Source: Zhengitettix transpicula (lineage: Eukaryota > Arthropoda > Insecta > Orthoptera > Tetrigidae). From it: 64,000 nucleotides of DNA. This document shows positions 24,416 through 36,370 of the stretch, piece by piece. The notes under the pieces are model-generated. The model was not told the DNA's origin, did not search any database, and was given only the letters and a program-made list of their open reading frames with translations. A program made the translations under genes and the position numbers. Each line of letters starts with the position of its first letter. Position 1 is the stretch's first letter. The stretch covers positions 210,038,746 through 210,102,745 of the forward strand of contig CM073590.1 in assembly GCA_037074705.1 (NCBI GenBank), given 5' to 3'.

Positions 24416-26720
24416 GATTAAAATGACAGTTACAAAATTCATTAGATCACAAAGGATATATTTTGAATTTTAGCGTGATTTATTTCCCATTTTCCAAGAA
24501 TATTGAAAAATAATTAATAAATCATAACGAGCAGACAAATAAACTGAAATAGAATGCATATTTTAATTACATTATGTAGGAAAATATATTTTAGCAACTC
24601 AAAAGCCTTGTAATACTGAATAATGAGTTGTTTTACTTTTTATATCATTTTGAGAAAATTCTGAAAAAGTCTGGTTGAAATTTAATCACCGCGGAGATTT
24701 TTAATAATAATAACTATCATTGCGAGTTAATATGCATATAATGTGAAAGTTAGTAAATATTCGAAAACGGATAGACCTATATTATGTACGTATTGAATAA
24801 GATATCTTAAAATTTAAAATAGTTCAGGAATATTACAATTAAATACATAAATTAAGTCAACTCTATTTTTAAACTTACTTACATGTCCTTTTCTCAATAC
24901 CTTTATTATTTATTATATTAAATGTCCTATTAATATATATATATAACTGATATTAAAATATAAAACGTCTGTCCTAAAAGTAAAATAATTAGATAAATAA
25001 GTAGTAGAAAAAACATACTTAAATAAGTGCTAGAAATAAACCACACAACATTTCTACAAACCTTGTGGCTGTCGGCAGGTTTGTGGGGTGCGTCTTTCAT
25101 CTCAACGTTGCATACAAACAGTTCTCTTCTAAAATATTCGCTACAGCAGTTTGTTCGATTTACACAATAAAACGGTTGGACAGATTTATTAGTTGATATA
25201 CAGAGCCGTGCGAATGTATTTAGGAATATCAAACTGTCGTCCGCAGTATACAGATAAAATGACGGGCGTTACAAACACTTATATTGTTCTATATTTCGTT
25301 TTTATTAAGAGCTGTACTAAGGATTTTGGTATTATCAAACTGCCTTCCTACATCTGAAGACTAAATAATGGCGAACGTTACAAAAGCTTGTTTGAACTGG
25401 AAGGTTGGCTTAAAAGAAAAACGGCTGAACGGTTCCTGTGTGAAGCGGTAAATATCTCTGACTCTATCTAAAATTGCCATGCCGTTTGAAAAACCTTAAA
25501 ACTTTAAATTCCCATCTTTCCAATTGAAATTTCTTGTATAAGGGTTATGTAGTTTGTTATTAAACAAGAACTTCGTTGTTCAAAGATGCTGTGTAGAGAG
25601 AGCCAAGTATTTACAAAATTATTAAAAAATAAAAAACTTAATTGTGGAACAGTGACGTAGATAACGCGTCAAAGAAAAAAAATAGGTCAGTCCAATAAAT
25701 ATTTGTACCATAATTTGACTCCAATATTAAAACCGTACCCAATGGTTTCATCCTTGTATTAAGGAAAGGCACTGAGGTATAATTTGATATATATGTGTAT
25801 ATAAGATTCAGGATATTTTAAATTAATATTAGAATCGCTCATGTTTAGGGACCAAATAATGTTCATTTATAGAATAGATAACGGGCAGTTGCCCGAGTAT
25901 TTAAATATTTTTTTATATCAGATGTCCGTAAGCATAACACCAGGGGGCGGGAAATGTTTTTATTGAGCATCTGAATAACAAAATCGATGTTTTGATTCAG
26001 GGTTAATATTATATAATGAGTTGCCTTTAGCAGAAAAGAATACGAATAGTTTAAATGTATTTTTTTAAAATTATTGTTAGAGATAAGAAAAATAGAGAAA
26101 GGTAAATAGTTGTATTGGATAATATGAAATTAGCTTTAAAATAAATTGTCAAAAAAATATATTGAATAATTGTTATTAACTATTTGTAAATAATACTACT
26201 AAGCCTTATACAGTTTCCAGAACCTGTAAATGCAGTTGTAATGAAGGATCATTTGGATTTGTCAATTACAATTACTCTTACTTCTCACTGTAGAGAAAAC
26301 TGTTCTTTTCCTTTTTATATTTCAAATAAATTTAATGAAAAGAATAATTTGTATGAAACATTAAACACGGTGTGTATTTGTATTAATTTCTAATGGCGAA
26401 CAATTACAACTGTAGAATAAGAACCTTAGAGACGGAACGTCTACAAAAGGGTAGCGAGAAGTATACACGAGATTCACAAGAAAAGACTCGTATTTTGAAA
26501 AGAACCGTGAACGCCCAAGAGACAATCGTAGGTGTGGAAGACGCGGTGAAAGAAGCGGCCGTGACTTTGCATAAGAACTCCATCGCAGAATTCGTATGAA
26601 TGACTCGGGGAAAGCGTGTAGAAGCTGATGGCAACGTAATAGGCTTTACGGGATCACGACTATGACACCCAAATCACACAAACCGATCATTTTTATTCCA
26701 CGATAAAGTGAATTATAAAT
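24411..26720. other. Intergenic DNA, no gene seen
   Basis: No gene recognised. A minus frame of 100 codons (24930-25232) has a hydrophobic C-terminal stretch but no recognisable family. Overlapping frames at 26393-26634 lie in a purine-rich patch. Confidence 0.45.
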
Positions 26721-26721
26721 A

Positions 26722-27237
26722 AACAACAGCTTTTGACGACAGAAAAATATGTTAACAGAAATTACACAACGTTTCGTCGCTAATTTTCGACCACTTCGGG
26801 TGAAACCTTTTTGCTGTACACGGCTTACACACGTACACAGCTATCAATATAAAAAAACGATACTAATAATTTAAACAAAATTTATGACACTTGGCTTTTG
26901 TAATTCTTCAATTTCTATGTTGTTATAATTTAAAATTATAAATTGTTCCCATTGTAAACTGCACTCAACAATGTAACTGACTTTTTATTGGTCGATGTCG
27001 TTTAAATTGTACATTTCGGCCACAACAGTCAGCGGAGAACGATCCTGACTATCAACATTTGTAAGTCCACCAAAATTTATATTATTTTTTAACTGAAAAA
27101 TCATTCATAAAAATTTATTTTAATTATTGTATTATTTACAGTATAAAACATATAACTTGAAGAGGTCGAAATTAGCGACAAAAATTGTGTAATTTCTATT
27201 AAAGATCTTTTTCTGACGTCAAAATGCTGCTGTTCAT
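26722..27237. mobile_element. Foldback element with terminal inverted repeats and hammerhead-like cores
   Basis: Inverted arms of about 60 bp (26722-26780 and 27175-27237) share GTGTAATTTCT and a TTTTTCTG..CGTCAAAA block. Each inner end points a hammerhead-like core outward. Minus: CCGAAGT box (rc 26793-26799), GTCG/CGAC stem (26788-26791 with 26776-26779), GAAAC (rc 26771-26775). Plus: TTGAAGA (27157-27163), GTCG/CGAC (27165-27168 with 27176-27179), then AAAAA in place of GAAAC. The arms complement each other's losses, so a consensus ancestor would have had a full core. The interior (about 370 bp) has no frame. Confidence 0.7.
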
Positions 27238-27261
27238 ATATATATATATATATATATATAT
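27236..27261. repeat. (TA)n microsatellite
   Basis: A pure TA run between the foldback element and the next SINE-like copy. Confidence 0.9.
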
Positions 27262-27263
27262 TA

Positions 27264-27750
27264 GAGTAACAGACTACATTAGGTTAATGCACGTAGTCGT
27301 AACTCCCCTTTAATAGCATAAGAAGGGATTTGGAAGGGATGCCCGACCTACCCGATGCAGGTTTTTTTAAGATTTTCCCTGCATTTCTTTAGGCGAATGC
27401 CGGGTAGGATCCTTAAAATATAACCCGGGGGCCCTAGTAACCCTTGGAATGCAGAAGGGCAGAGGAAGGTAGACAAGGTCTGCAGTTTAAGGATCCTTCC
27501 CTAAAAGTAAAAGGGGACGCTGAATTCCCTGCTCCGTGCCTCGACCAGTTTAGGAGGCAGCTGGCCGACTATTCCAATGGCAATATCCAACAACTCTCAC
27601 CGTATGCCCAAGATCTGCGACCCCGGAACATACACCTCTCAAAACAGGCCGAGGTGCCTCGGTTTGTGGGATCCTTACTTCAAAAACGGTCAGAAGAAAA
27701 GGCATCCCCAAATATAGCACCTTCCGTCTCTCCAGAAAGGTTCTGCCTGT
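27264..27750 (-). mobile_element. SINE-like repeat, rearranged copy with inverted internal segment
   Basis: 27264-27338 is the 3' module on the minus strand. 27339-27447 switches to the plus orientation (GCCCGACCTACCCGATGCAGG to GTAACCCTTGG, shortened here). 27448-27750 returns to minus orientation, from the pyrimidine-rich block through the GCCGAGGTGCCTCGG block to the AGGTTCTGCCTG 5' end. The 123-codon plus frame crossing it (27444-27815) is a shadow. Confidence 0.8.
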
Positions 27751-28034
27751 CTATAATTTATCTTTATAAAGTGGCTGCATCTAAAGTTATATTAATTTGC
27801 AATGTTATCAACTGAATAATCAACAAGAATCTGGATTATGGACGAAGCAAATAAGATAACAAAAAGAGAATAGCACACGCGAAGACAGCATTTTCAGTCG
27901 GAGCTACCATGTGGTCTCCAACATTTAAATTGGAGTTGACGAAATAGTTTCTCATCTGTGAATAGTTGGAATTCCTGGAAGCTCTAGAAATTCAGTGCTT
28001 CTTAATCATGTTGAAGATCAAATTGGCTGATTAA

Positions 28035-28274
28035 GCTAGAAATGAGAAAGTTTTAGGAGAGGGGAGAAGTCTGGCGAAACGAAGAGCCGAGTTGGCAGGG
28101 TACATAATGAGATATCAGACTTTGGTCAAATTAGCGATGGAATGTACAGTTCGGGGCAAAAATTGTAGTGGAAGGCAGCAATTAGTTACAGTTCAGGTAA
28201 CTAAGGAAGTAAGATCACAAGACTGTGATCTGAAAACGATGGCTCAGGTCAGAGAAAACTGGAGATCCGCATGA
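28035..28274 (+). pseudogene. LINE ORF2 C-terminal remnant
   Basis: The open frame from just after a TAA (28032-28034) to TGA reads as the C-terminal tail common in non-LTR retrotransposon ORF2 proteins. It shows an ARNEKVLGEG segment (family pattern RNEEVL), a KRRAELAGYIMRY segment (pattern KRR..WIGHILRH), an AMECTVRGKNCSGRQ segment (pattern VIEGKVEGKRGRGR) and a final RENWRSA (pattern R..WR..). Upstream and downstream domains are missing, and several conserved W/G/H residues are replaced. It is a short decayed fragment, unrelated in sequence to the minus-strand LINE piece 1.3 kb away. The clade cannot be assigned. Confidence 0.65.
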
Positions 28275-29574
28275 AAACCAGTCAATGGACGCATAGCCCA
28301 AGTGAAGAATTAGTTTATATCGAGGAAATAGTGCGAAGTTGGATAGTAAACAGAGAAATGCCCAATCCAGAAAGCTTAAGATTGCAAAATTCCATATTAT
28401 TTGTGCCACAGTAAACTGAGAATCTAATCAATAATGTTTACGGAAGTTGAATGAACTAAATGGCCTTCACACTAATTTTTCTGTCATTAACAAACTTTTA
28501 AAAATTTTCATTATTAAGTTACGTATTTCATATCCATCACAGGAATTAATCAGACTTTGAACTACCAATATTAGCTGAAATTTTTGCAAATAGTGGGAAT
28601 GAGGCTGTAGTCTATCAAGGTGGCAGCGATTTAATAGTTTACCGATACATGTAAGAAAATGGAACCTTGACTCGGAGATTGTACCTCAGCAGCGAACAAT
28701 TATATTAAACAAAAATAATATTAACAAACGGTTCGGTAGACTTCATTCAATATACGGAGTTTCGTGATGAAGGAACTACAATGAACTACCCAAATAATGA
28801 TAACAATCTATTTATAAGACCTAAATTATTTGTACATGTATAGACCGGCTTCTAAAGACACCTAAATGTTGTCGCAGAATCTGGTCATTAGAGTCGACCC
28901 GACTGGAATATCTGAAACAACAAAAACACCATCTCAGTTTCTGTTATTGTCGCACTTCAGATGAATTTTAATATCTCACATATAAGGTTTAATAATGTTC
29001 TATTAAAATTCAACTTTACTTCGTAGACCCTAACAGAGACCAGACTTAAAGACGTAATTAGGAATAGTACATGAATTTTTATGTAATTAAAGGAATATGA
29101 TTATGAAACACCAGATAAAATTGCTTCTCCCTCTTCAGACTCTCAGAATAATAATGTAATGAGCCATGTGACGCTTAATTTGCAATAACTTCGTCGCGTG
29201 AGAAACATAGGTCAGAGTGTGGTCTGTTGGCATAATGTAACTACAAGAGAAGATGGCGTCTCGGTCTTCACAAATCAGCAATTTTAAGTAATAATTTCGA
29301 AAAGTAATGACGACGTGAATATGATCGCAAAATGTTCAAATGTGTGATTCCGAACACATTAATATTAAGTTTCAAATCAGCACAACGTGAAAACGTAACA
29401 CTAAAAGTATCGTGAACAGATTATCCGAATAATTTCTACAAGCAGCAGCCTGTACATGATTGTTGAGTATGTCATCACTGGCGCAGGTGACAATCGCTCT
29501 TTTTCTGGAAAAACGAAAACAAATTTGGGTTGATTCCAGTAGGTTTTTAAGACGCAACGAAGGTTATATTATGG
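28275..29574. other. Intergenic DNA between two LINE remnants
   Basis: No gene recognised. The sequence is of mixed composition. A decayed LINE body cannot be excluded, but no RT motif is visible. Confidence 0.4.
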
Positions 29575-29614
29575 AACTGCCGAAAGGGATTAAAATTATT
29601 GTCCTACTTTACCC

Positions 29615-30286
29615 TTACCTTCTTCTGAGGCTCTTCAACGTTCCTTGGAACATTTTCGCCTTCTCCACAACAGTCTTCCAGCTCTTCCGATGTTGTACTT
29701 GGACTGACCAATTCTTTATTCCTAGCAATTTTAGGTCTTTCACCACATCATCTCGCCATCTGACCTTCGGTATTCCTTTCTTCCGCGCTGATAAAGGAAT
29801 ATAGGTTTTCTTTACTGCTCTGTCGTCATTCATTCGATAAAGATGACCAAACCAGCTTAACTTTAGGGCTTTGATATGTCTTACGATTGTTTTGGACTTA
29901 ATAAGTTTGTTAATTTCGTGGTTATACCTGCTTGTCCAGGAACCATCCATGTTCCTTATTGGTCCATAGATCCTTCTCATAATTCTCCTTTCGAAAATCA
30001 ACAGTCTTTGCATATCATTCTCGTTCACAACCCAGGTTTCAGATGCATATGTTGCTATTGGTCTGATTATTGCTTCATATAATCTCAACTTGGCATTTTT
30101 TGACTTGAGCCCTACTTCTAAATAAATCCATGTTGGCAAAGCTGCTATACGTTCTCTTATTTCTTCTTCAATAGTGTTAGTTCCATTTATTTTAGAGCCA
30201 AGATATGTAAAAATTCTGATTTCCTGATATTTAATATGATCGATTATGATATCTTCTGTTTTATGACCGCCTACTTTGCATTTCAT
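29615..30286 (-). pseudogene. 5'-truncated LINE ORF2: RT thumb and C-terminal domain
   Basis: A 223-codon minus frame, the longest in the window, matches the region after the catalytic palm of non-LTR retrotransposon reverse transcriptases. Visible pieces are YLGS (residues 28-31), RLYEAIIRPIATYASETW (68-85), RRIMRRIYG (100-108), LSWFGHLYRM (143-152) and PKVRWRDDVVKDL (173-185). The catalytic FADD box and endonuclease are absent: the copy stops upstream near 30300, where flanking AT-rich sequence begins. The frame is intact over this span, so the insertion is fairly recent. The first ATG is internal, not a real start. An RTE- or CR1/Jockey-like arthropod LINE is likely; the clade is uncertain. 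The plus-strand frames across it are shadows. Confidence 0.85.
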
Positions 30287-30299
30287 ATTGTAATGCCAA

Positions 30300-33200
30300 T
30301 TAATTAGGACATTAATTGTTTGGACATAAAATTTAATTGTGGCGGCAGGAGTTTACAAAGCGACAATGGAGCAGGCTTTGTTACTTTGTCGGAAAGTCAA
30401 AATGGCGTATGCGCACTAAAACTCGAGAACACGACGATAGTTAGTTGGTGGCAGGACATTTCAGAGGACGGAACGAATAATACTAGAGCAGAGATTAGCC
30501 ATCGTTAATGTATTATAAAACAAAGTTGTGAATTTAAGACAAAGTAAAAAAATTCACGGAAGTATTACCCCGTAAATATCGCTAAGTTATTAGTTTTTAC
30601 GTCTATCAGCAGCCAGGAAAGGAGTGCAGTGTTACGTCCGTAGCCAGCCAGGAATAGTAAAGTTGCAGTTTAAGTCCTAAGCGGTAAAAGACTAGCAAAT
30701 CTACGAATCATAGATTTGTACAAGGCAAGCAGTTATCAGATAGCTGACAAAAAGGAGGATCATCCGAGTTCCTGGGAGCCTATCAAGGTTGACTTAATAG
30801 TGTAAAATCTGTGAGCCGATATTAGAATCAGTGTAAAAATTTCGCTATAGTGTACTCCCGAAAACCAAAGGAATGCTGGAACCAGCTGGACAGATGTAAG
30901 TAACCAAACCAAACTAAAGATTAATTGTAAACGTAATTAAAAGATAGAGTCAGATTTCGTTCTCTTTTAATTGTCAATCAAAGTTAATTTCTTTTCTTTC
31001 TAATTCATTTCTATCGACGTATTGTTTAGGTAAATGTGATTTGTTTGTTAATAAGATTTTAAAATAAAATTGTTGTGTCCATTATCAAACCCAGTGAAGA
31101 CCCTGAGAAATAAATATTTAAAATGTAATTGTTTTTGAGTTATTGCAACAAAATAAATAAATAATTTTGTTTTAAATTCTTGTTGATTATTTCATTTAAT
31201 TAATTATTTTATTAATCATTACATAAATGGTGCTTAACGTGAGGTAAACTCTTTAAAAAAATCTTTAAATGAAAATTAAATTAAATAAAGGCTAATCTTT
31301 TTAATTATTACAATATATTTTGTTTTCTGATAGTTGATTTTCAGGCCATATTGCACTGCTATCTCTTTAAGATCTATAAATATTTCTTGTTACTTTACCG
31401 TTACCTAATGACAGAAATCACAAATTGTACAAAAGAATTTGATTCGGAAACAAAACTCAAACAATCGAACAAGTTCTCGCAATTACAGGCGCTTATTTTA
31501 ATAAGTCACGTATATTACACATTTTTGAGGACTGATGCGAGAGAACACTTGTCACTTGTTTCACTCGACGGGCTGTCATAGACACCAGTAACAACTATGG
31601 AAAATAGCCGTAGACGCCAGAAATCTATTGGATGCAGCTTGTACGCAAATCTTTTTGTCTTTGATTGAAACCTCCAAATGTAGAGGCGTTGACAGACAAT
31701 ACGTGCCAGGAGACAGCGTTCCTAGTTTGGCCATTGTTGGCACAGTTCGTCTTGGAACGGTGAGTAAGTGAAAGTCGATTCGTTTCGGGAACATCTATTG
31801 GCGTTCCTAGCAGAATCCTGCCTAGGCGAGGAGCTCTCCAGAATGCTTTAACGAGCGATTCGCCTTTCACAACGCACGCACGCTGCACCACTGGCGATGC
31901 TCTCAACTCGAAAATTAATTAATTACCGCTCGATTTCTTATTAGCCAACAGATTTTCTCAAGACAGTTGTGATGACACGACTCTTGTGATCCTTTCTGAA
32001 TGTTCTGTTCTGAGTCATAAGTATTTTTCAAATCGCTATGTCAGAATTGGTGTTTTTTTTATCACAGTCATCACGCAAACGACGGTATGGTAAAATATGG
32101 AACGGATTGGAAATTTAATACCAATTATTTGTGAAAATAAATTTTCCTGGAGTACCGTAGTTGGTAGAAAACACTTCTAATCTCATTTCATACTTACTCT
32201 TTGCCATCAACTTTGTCTGCTTATAGAAATAATACATAATTTAAAAGTTAAATACGTTACTTATGTTGGTATGATTGGAGTTTTGAAAAAAAAATTTCAT
32301 TGAAGGGGCAACGAAACAATTATCGAGATCAATTTTCATCTCAGCCAGATTCAGTAAATATTATATTTAAGCGATGAACACCTGGTTGATTCCCTTGTAA
32401 ACAGGGAATTTACTGGAGATTCGGAAACAATCTGTCTGCTCGGTGAAATGGGAAGTACTCTTAAAGGTTTCGAAACGATTTAAAAACAGCACGACAGAAA
32501 TAAACGCTATGATTAAGCTAATTACCCTGGGAGACACGCTGTAATTGAAAAGTGGTGAGACTTTAAGAGGAATGTTCGTTATTAAAAATTCGATCGTTGC
32601 TGAAAATAGCCAGAAAGAGGTTTAACGAAGGTTGACATTACTGTTTTGGAAGGGAAATGAATATTAGAAGCCTATAGTTCGTAGTTGAACAGATCAGCTG
32701 CGAAACAGATATGAGAGTGAGATTAGACAGTTCAGTTATCACGTAGATTTGAGGAAGAGGAGGAGAGATCATTCTTTGTACAGTATTGAAGTGTAAAGCA
32801 GAGACAATGGTTCATTGCCAACGACAAAAACGGATGCTGGAGCCTACGACAACGACCGCAGACGTCACGTGCAGAATTCCTCTCATCAGGATCAGCAATT
32901 GGGTTAATGTGTGTGACGCCTTATAATACCATGTGGTCTTGAATTTGGCCATTTATGCATATATCGGGTGTTTTAAATTTAATAGAATGGAAAAATTTCT
33001 GATACATTTGCCTACGTAGGTAGATGGATCTTTATATTAATTATTTTCAGCTGTTTTCAATCCTTTTAAGTAAAGCTGACAGTAAAATAATGATAGTTCT
33101 TATACGAATAGCAATAAATCTCAATTTTTTTTACGTAGTTTGGTTCTCATCAAAGTATAGTTGAAAAAAAGTTTTTTTCTATAAAAGTAAAAACATCAAA

Positions 33201-34526
33201 ACTGGAGTAAAAAAGTTGTTGGGTTTACAAAATCTTTATTACTGTCCTCGGATGTGTGAAATTTAAGTAAACAAATGCTTAAGAATACGTTGCAGCATAA
33301 TTAAGCGAAAAAGGAAAGAAATTAACAATAAGACAAAGAATTTAATTTTTCATTTATATTACTTAAGTTTTAAAACTGAGTAAAATGAAACCACACTTCG
33401 CCGAAACGCAAGTTACTTGGTGTTTAATTTTTCACGCCGTTTATTTGTCTGTTTTTTTTATATTTCTATTATTTGTCAGAGAATATTTTATTTTCGAAAA
33501 ATATACGAAATATGTGAGACTTAGATTTAATCATATTCTTCAATATAAACGTATTCTGAAAAATATCGTCGCTAGTTCAAATAACTCCTGAGAATTTATT
33601 AAAAATTATGAATAAATAATTAAAAAGTAATTACAATCTACGATACACATGAATATAGAAAAAATGTCCTATAAGGTACCACAGCACCCGTGAAGACACC
33701 TTACGTGATTTTTAAATTATATAATGGAAATAAGAAAAATAAAATAAGTTTTCCGATTCCTTATACTGTCTTCAAACCGAAGATTACATCAATAGTTTTC
33801 TTTTTGACCTACGTGATTGTTGTAAATTAGACAGAGTCTAGAGTAATTTTCTGTCCTGATTACGGTTAGTTAGCTTTAGCTGGGAGTTAATTAGTTTTCA
33901 GGATGGAGTTAGTCTTTCCACAGACATATTTGCTCTATCACAGCAAATCCCTCAATGTGTGGGATTGAAACCAATTACTTACGTCTATATATACGTTAAT
34001 TAGAATTCTTCAGTAGTCGAAAAATCTGTATGTACGAACTGTAGTTCGTAGAACCAACACGTATCTTGAACAGAAACTGAACAATATTATTACTTAATAA
34101 TAATAATTATTTGGCATACGTTAATATTATAATAAATAAATCAATATCACTACTGCATTATTAATCTGTAGAAATTTTAATAGTAAAAATACTTAAATAA
34201 TTTAAAAAAAATTATTTGCGTTAATTTTGGAAATCGGAACTTTCGGCATTATTGCATTATATAAAAAACGGATAAATTTATATAATTCATAAAACACATT
34301 TTTAATTATATATATATATTACAACAATAATTTTCTAATTATCAAAAATATCCATGCATTCTTTAATACAAAAAATTAAAAATATATACAAGTGATATTA
34401 AATTTTAATTTCCTTGTGATAAATAAATAAATTGGATATCTCACTTCGGTTGCAATAGGCAGGAAAACAGACACCGGTTGTTGTAATTTAATCAAAGTTT
34501 AAAGAAAATATAATATGTTTTGGAAA
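30300..34526. other. Intergenic DNA, no gene recognised
   Basis: 30340-30910 is less AT-rich and contains TGTTACGTCCGTAGCCAGCC and a possible splice-donor-like ATGTAAGT, which would fit an LTR or an untranslated exon, but neither can be shown. 31580-31910 is another GC-richer patch with overlapping minus frames (72 and 93 codons), unrecognised. A perfect inverted repeat ACGAACTGTAGTTCGT lies near 34034-34049. The rest is AT-rich. Confidence 0.4.
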
Positions 34527-34867
34527 ATTAATGGAATTTAATTTTTAAAAAATTATACAAATTCTCCACTTCTATGCAAATTATTTTTTAAATTAATAAT
34601 TAAGGTATCATGTATCTCATTTTTACAATTAATATTCACCTGATTAAGTCTAGAATAAGGTTCGATAAGTCGTGATTATTTATTTTTATTATAATAAAAT
34701 ATTAATGGAATTTTATAATAATTACACAATTCTCCACATCTATGAAAATTATTTATTTAATTAATAATTAAGGTATCATGTATCTCATTTTTTGCAATTA
34801 ATGTGCACCTGATTAAGTCCCAAATTAGGGTCGAAAATCGGTGGTTATTTATTTTTTTATAATAATT
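34527..34867 (+). repeat. Tandem dimer, 174-bp period, each unit with a hammerhead-like core
   Basis: ATTAATGGAATTT begins both units (34527 and 34701). The units share AATTCTCCAC, TATGAAAATTATT-like and TTAAGGTATCATGTATCTCA blocks. Each ends in a core: CTGATTA at 34640-34646 and 34809-34815, a GTC..GG(T)TC-type stem region, and degraded GATAA / GAAAA boxes in place of GAAAC. The loop CCCAAATTA in unit 2 matches the 49.1-kb copy, and ATTCACCTGAT in unit 1 matches the 47.5-kb copy. The head-to-tail arrangement differs from the foldbacks. Confidence 0.75.
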
Positions 34868-35940
34868 GCAGTGTCAAATGTTAAGTTTACAGAACTTTAT
34901 CCACACGATAGTGAAGGTAGAATTGCACGTGTCATTCTTAAGTTAAAGTTGTTAAATTTTTTGTTCTAAGAACGTTTTCCCCGGTACGTTATCATCATTT
35001 ACTTGTATACAAACTATTCTTTAGGTCCAGAAAATATCTAGAATTACATGACCAAGATTGTATTAGAAACTTAATTACGTCTTATTCATCCTTTCGAACG
35101 TAAGCTATATTTTAAAACCGGTTTATGTCTTATAATGTCATTTAAGTAGATTTTTTTTTTACACCAAGCAAGTTCAGTAGGTTTTTATCAGTCGCACCAA
35201 AATGACTTTCTAACAGAGGAATGTCAAAACAGATATCACGGCTGCCTTACACTATATTTCGTCTTGGCAGCTCTCAACAATTTCGCAAAGCATCAAAAGT
35301 TTCGAGATAACAGCGGACTGCTGCTCCCAGTTTCCGGTCTTAATTAATTTTTTCTTTTTGCAAGTGTGGGCAACGGTTGTTGACAACGTGAAAGTTGGAG
35401 CGCACGGGAAAGAAAAACATTCAAGCTCTGAATATCCCTTTCGGAAGAGAAGGCCGATGCTGTTACATGCTTCTGTGGGTTGTTACAAACATTGTACAGC
35501 AATTGAAGAACTCGCTGCGCAATTTAAAACTGACAAAGGAGAAATCAGCTGGAAGTTTCATAGCTTGGAATCTCAGTTCAGTAACGAACTAAGAAAGGGA
35601 AGTCAGTGAAAAGAGTGCATTGCCGCGGGGAATTACCGCAAAGATTGTTTCATCACTGAGGTAGAGATGCTTATCACGTATGGAGTTCAAGCAGTAAACT
35701 TCCTGTAAAAGGTTGGAGAGATTGGTGGTTATTAGTTATAATGCCACCCCACTAAAAATATCAGACCTATTAGTTCAAAAAATAATAGTGAAAACATGCT
35801 TTAATATCATATAATTAAGGCATTTGCCTTAATTGAATTTCTTTTTTTTTGTCATTCTAATTTTTGATTCATAAAAATAATCAACTGAGACCAAAATTAT
35901 AAATACAAAATCGTACATTATCTCAGAATAAAAAATTGAC
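34868..35940. other. Intergenic DNA, no gene recognised
   Basis: Two overlapping frames (35358-35609 and 35395-35592) lie in a coding-like patch rich in K and E, but I recognise no domain and no start or splice context. Confidence 0.4.
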
Positions 35941-35943
35941 AAT

Positions 35944-35973
35944 GTTTCGTTCTTTTTGTTGGAACATCGTCAG
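35944..35973 (-). ncRNA. Hammerhead-like core, single, complete
   Basis: On the minus strand: CTGACGA (rc 35967-35973), one spare T, GTTC/GAAC stem (35962-35965 with 35949-35952) closing a 9-nt loop, then GAAAC (rc 35944-35948). The following bases ATTGTC allow a 2-bp stem III and C at the cleavage position. All core positions fit the hammerhead consensus apart from the extra base. I could not find a good stem I by eye, so activity as a monomer is unproven. An open frame of unknown type begins 140 bp downstream on the other strand. Confidence 0.65.
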
Positions 35974-36109
35974 GCACCCAAGAATAAAATAATAAATTTG
36001 ATGAATTATTCCAGTACGAATATCAAAAAATTGAAAGAATTTTCTTATATAAACATGATATAAAAATAGTTATAATACAAATATATGAATATAAACCAGC
36101 AAATTTTAA

Positions 36110-36370
36110 TTATATGAAGAAGAAGAAACCAGTGCTCCACCTATCCCTTTGGAACAGTTAAAGGCACTTATACTAAATGCTACGGACTCAAAGAACCCAA
36201 GAACCATTGTTAGAGATTACCAAATATCCTCTACATCATTCATAAATGTATTGGGCTCTTTGTACCCACACTCAAATGATAAAACGGCAAAAAGTAGAAT
36301 AAAAAGGCTCGTAAATTTAGTCAAGAAACAAGAGAGTGATACATATTCAGAAGCAGACGCCTCTTCCTAA
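36110..36370 (+). pseudogene. Unidentified coding-like fragment, possible transposon ORF C-terminus
   Basis: Open from a TAA at 36107 to TAA at 36368, without an ATG. It starts with an acidic YEEEETSAP segment, then a soluble mixed segment (LEQLKALILNATDSKNPRT, VRDYQISS) and a basic KSRIKRLVNLVKKQE helix-like region, and ends with an acidic serine-rich tail. The composition looks more like real protein than the other frames nearby. I do not recognise the family. It could be the last exon of a gene or the C-terminus of a transposase, since ACTACAGTACAGTGG right after the stop recalls some DNA-transposon ends. Confidence 0.35.

Noticed and set aside
27444..27815. 123-codon plus frame
   Set aside because: It is made almost entirely of the rearranged SINE-like repeat, so it is a shadow.
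30340..31150. Possible LTR or 5' untranslated exon
   Set aside because: TGTTACG-like start and AATAAA words are present, but no matching second LTR, primer site or confirmed splice site is visible.
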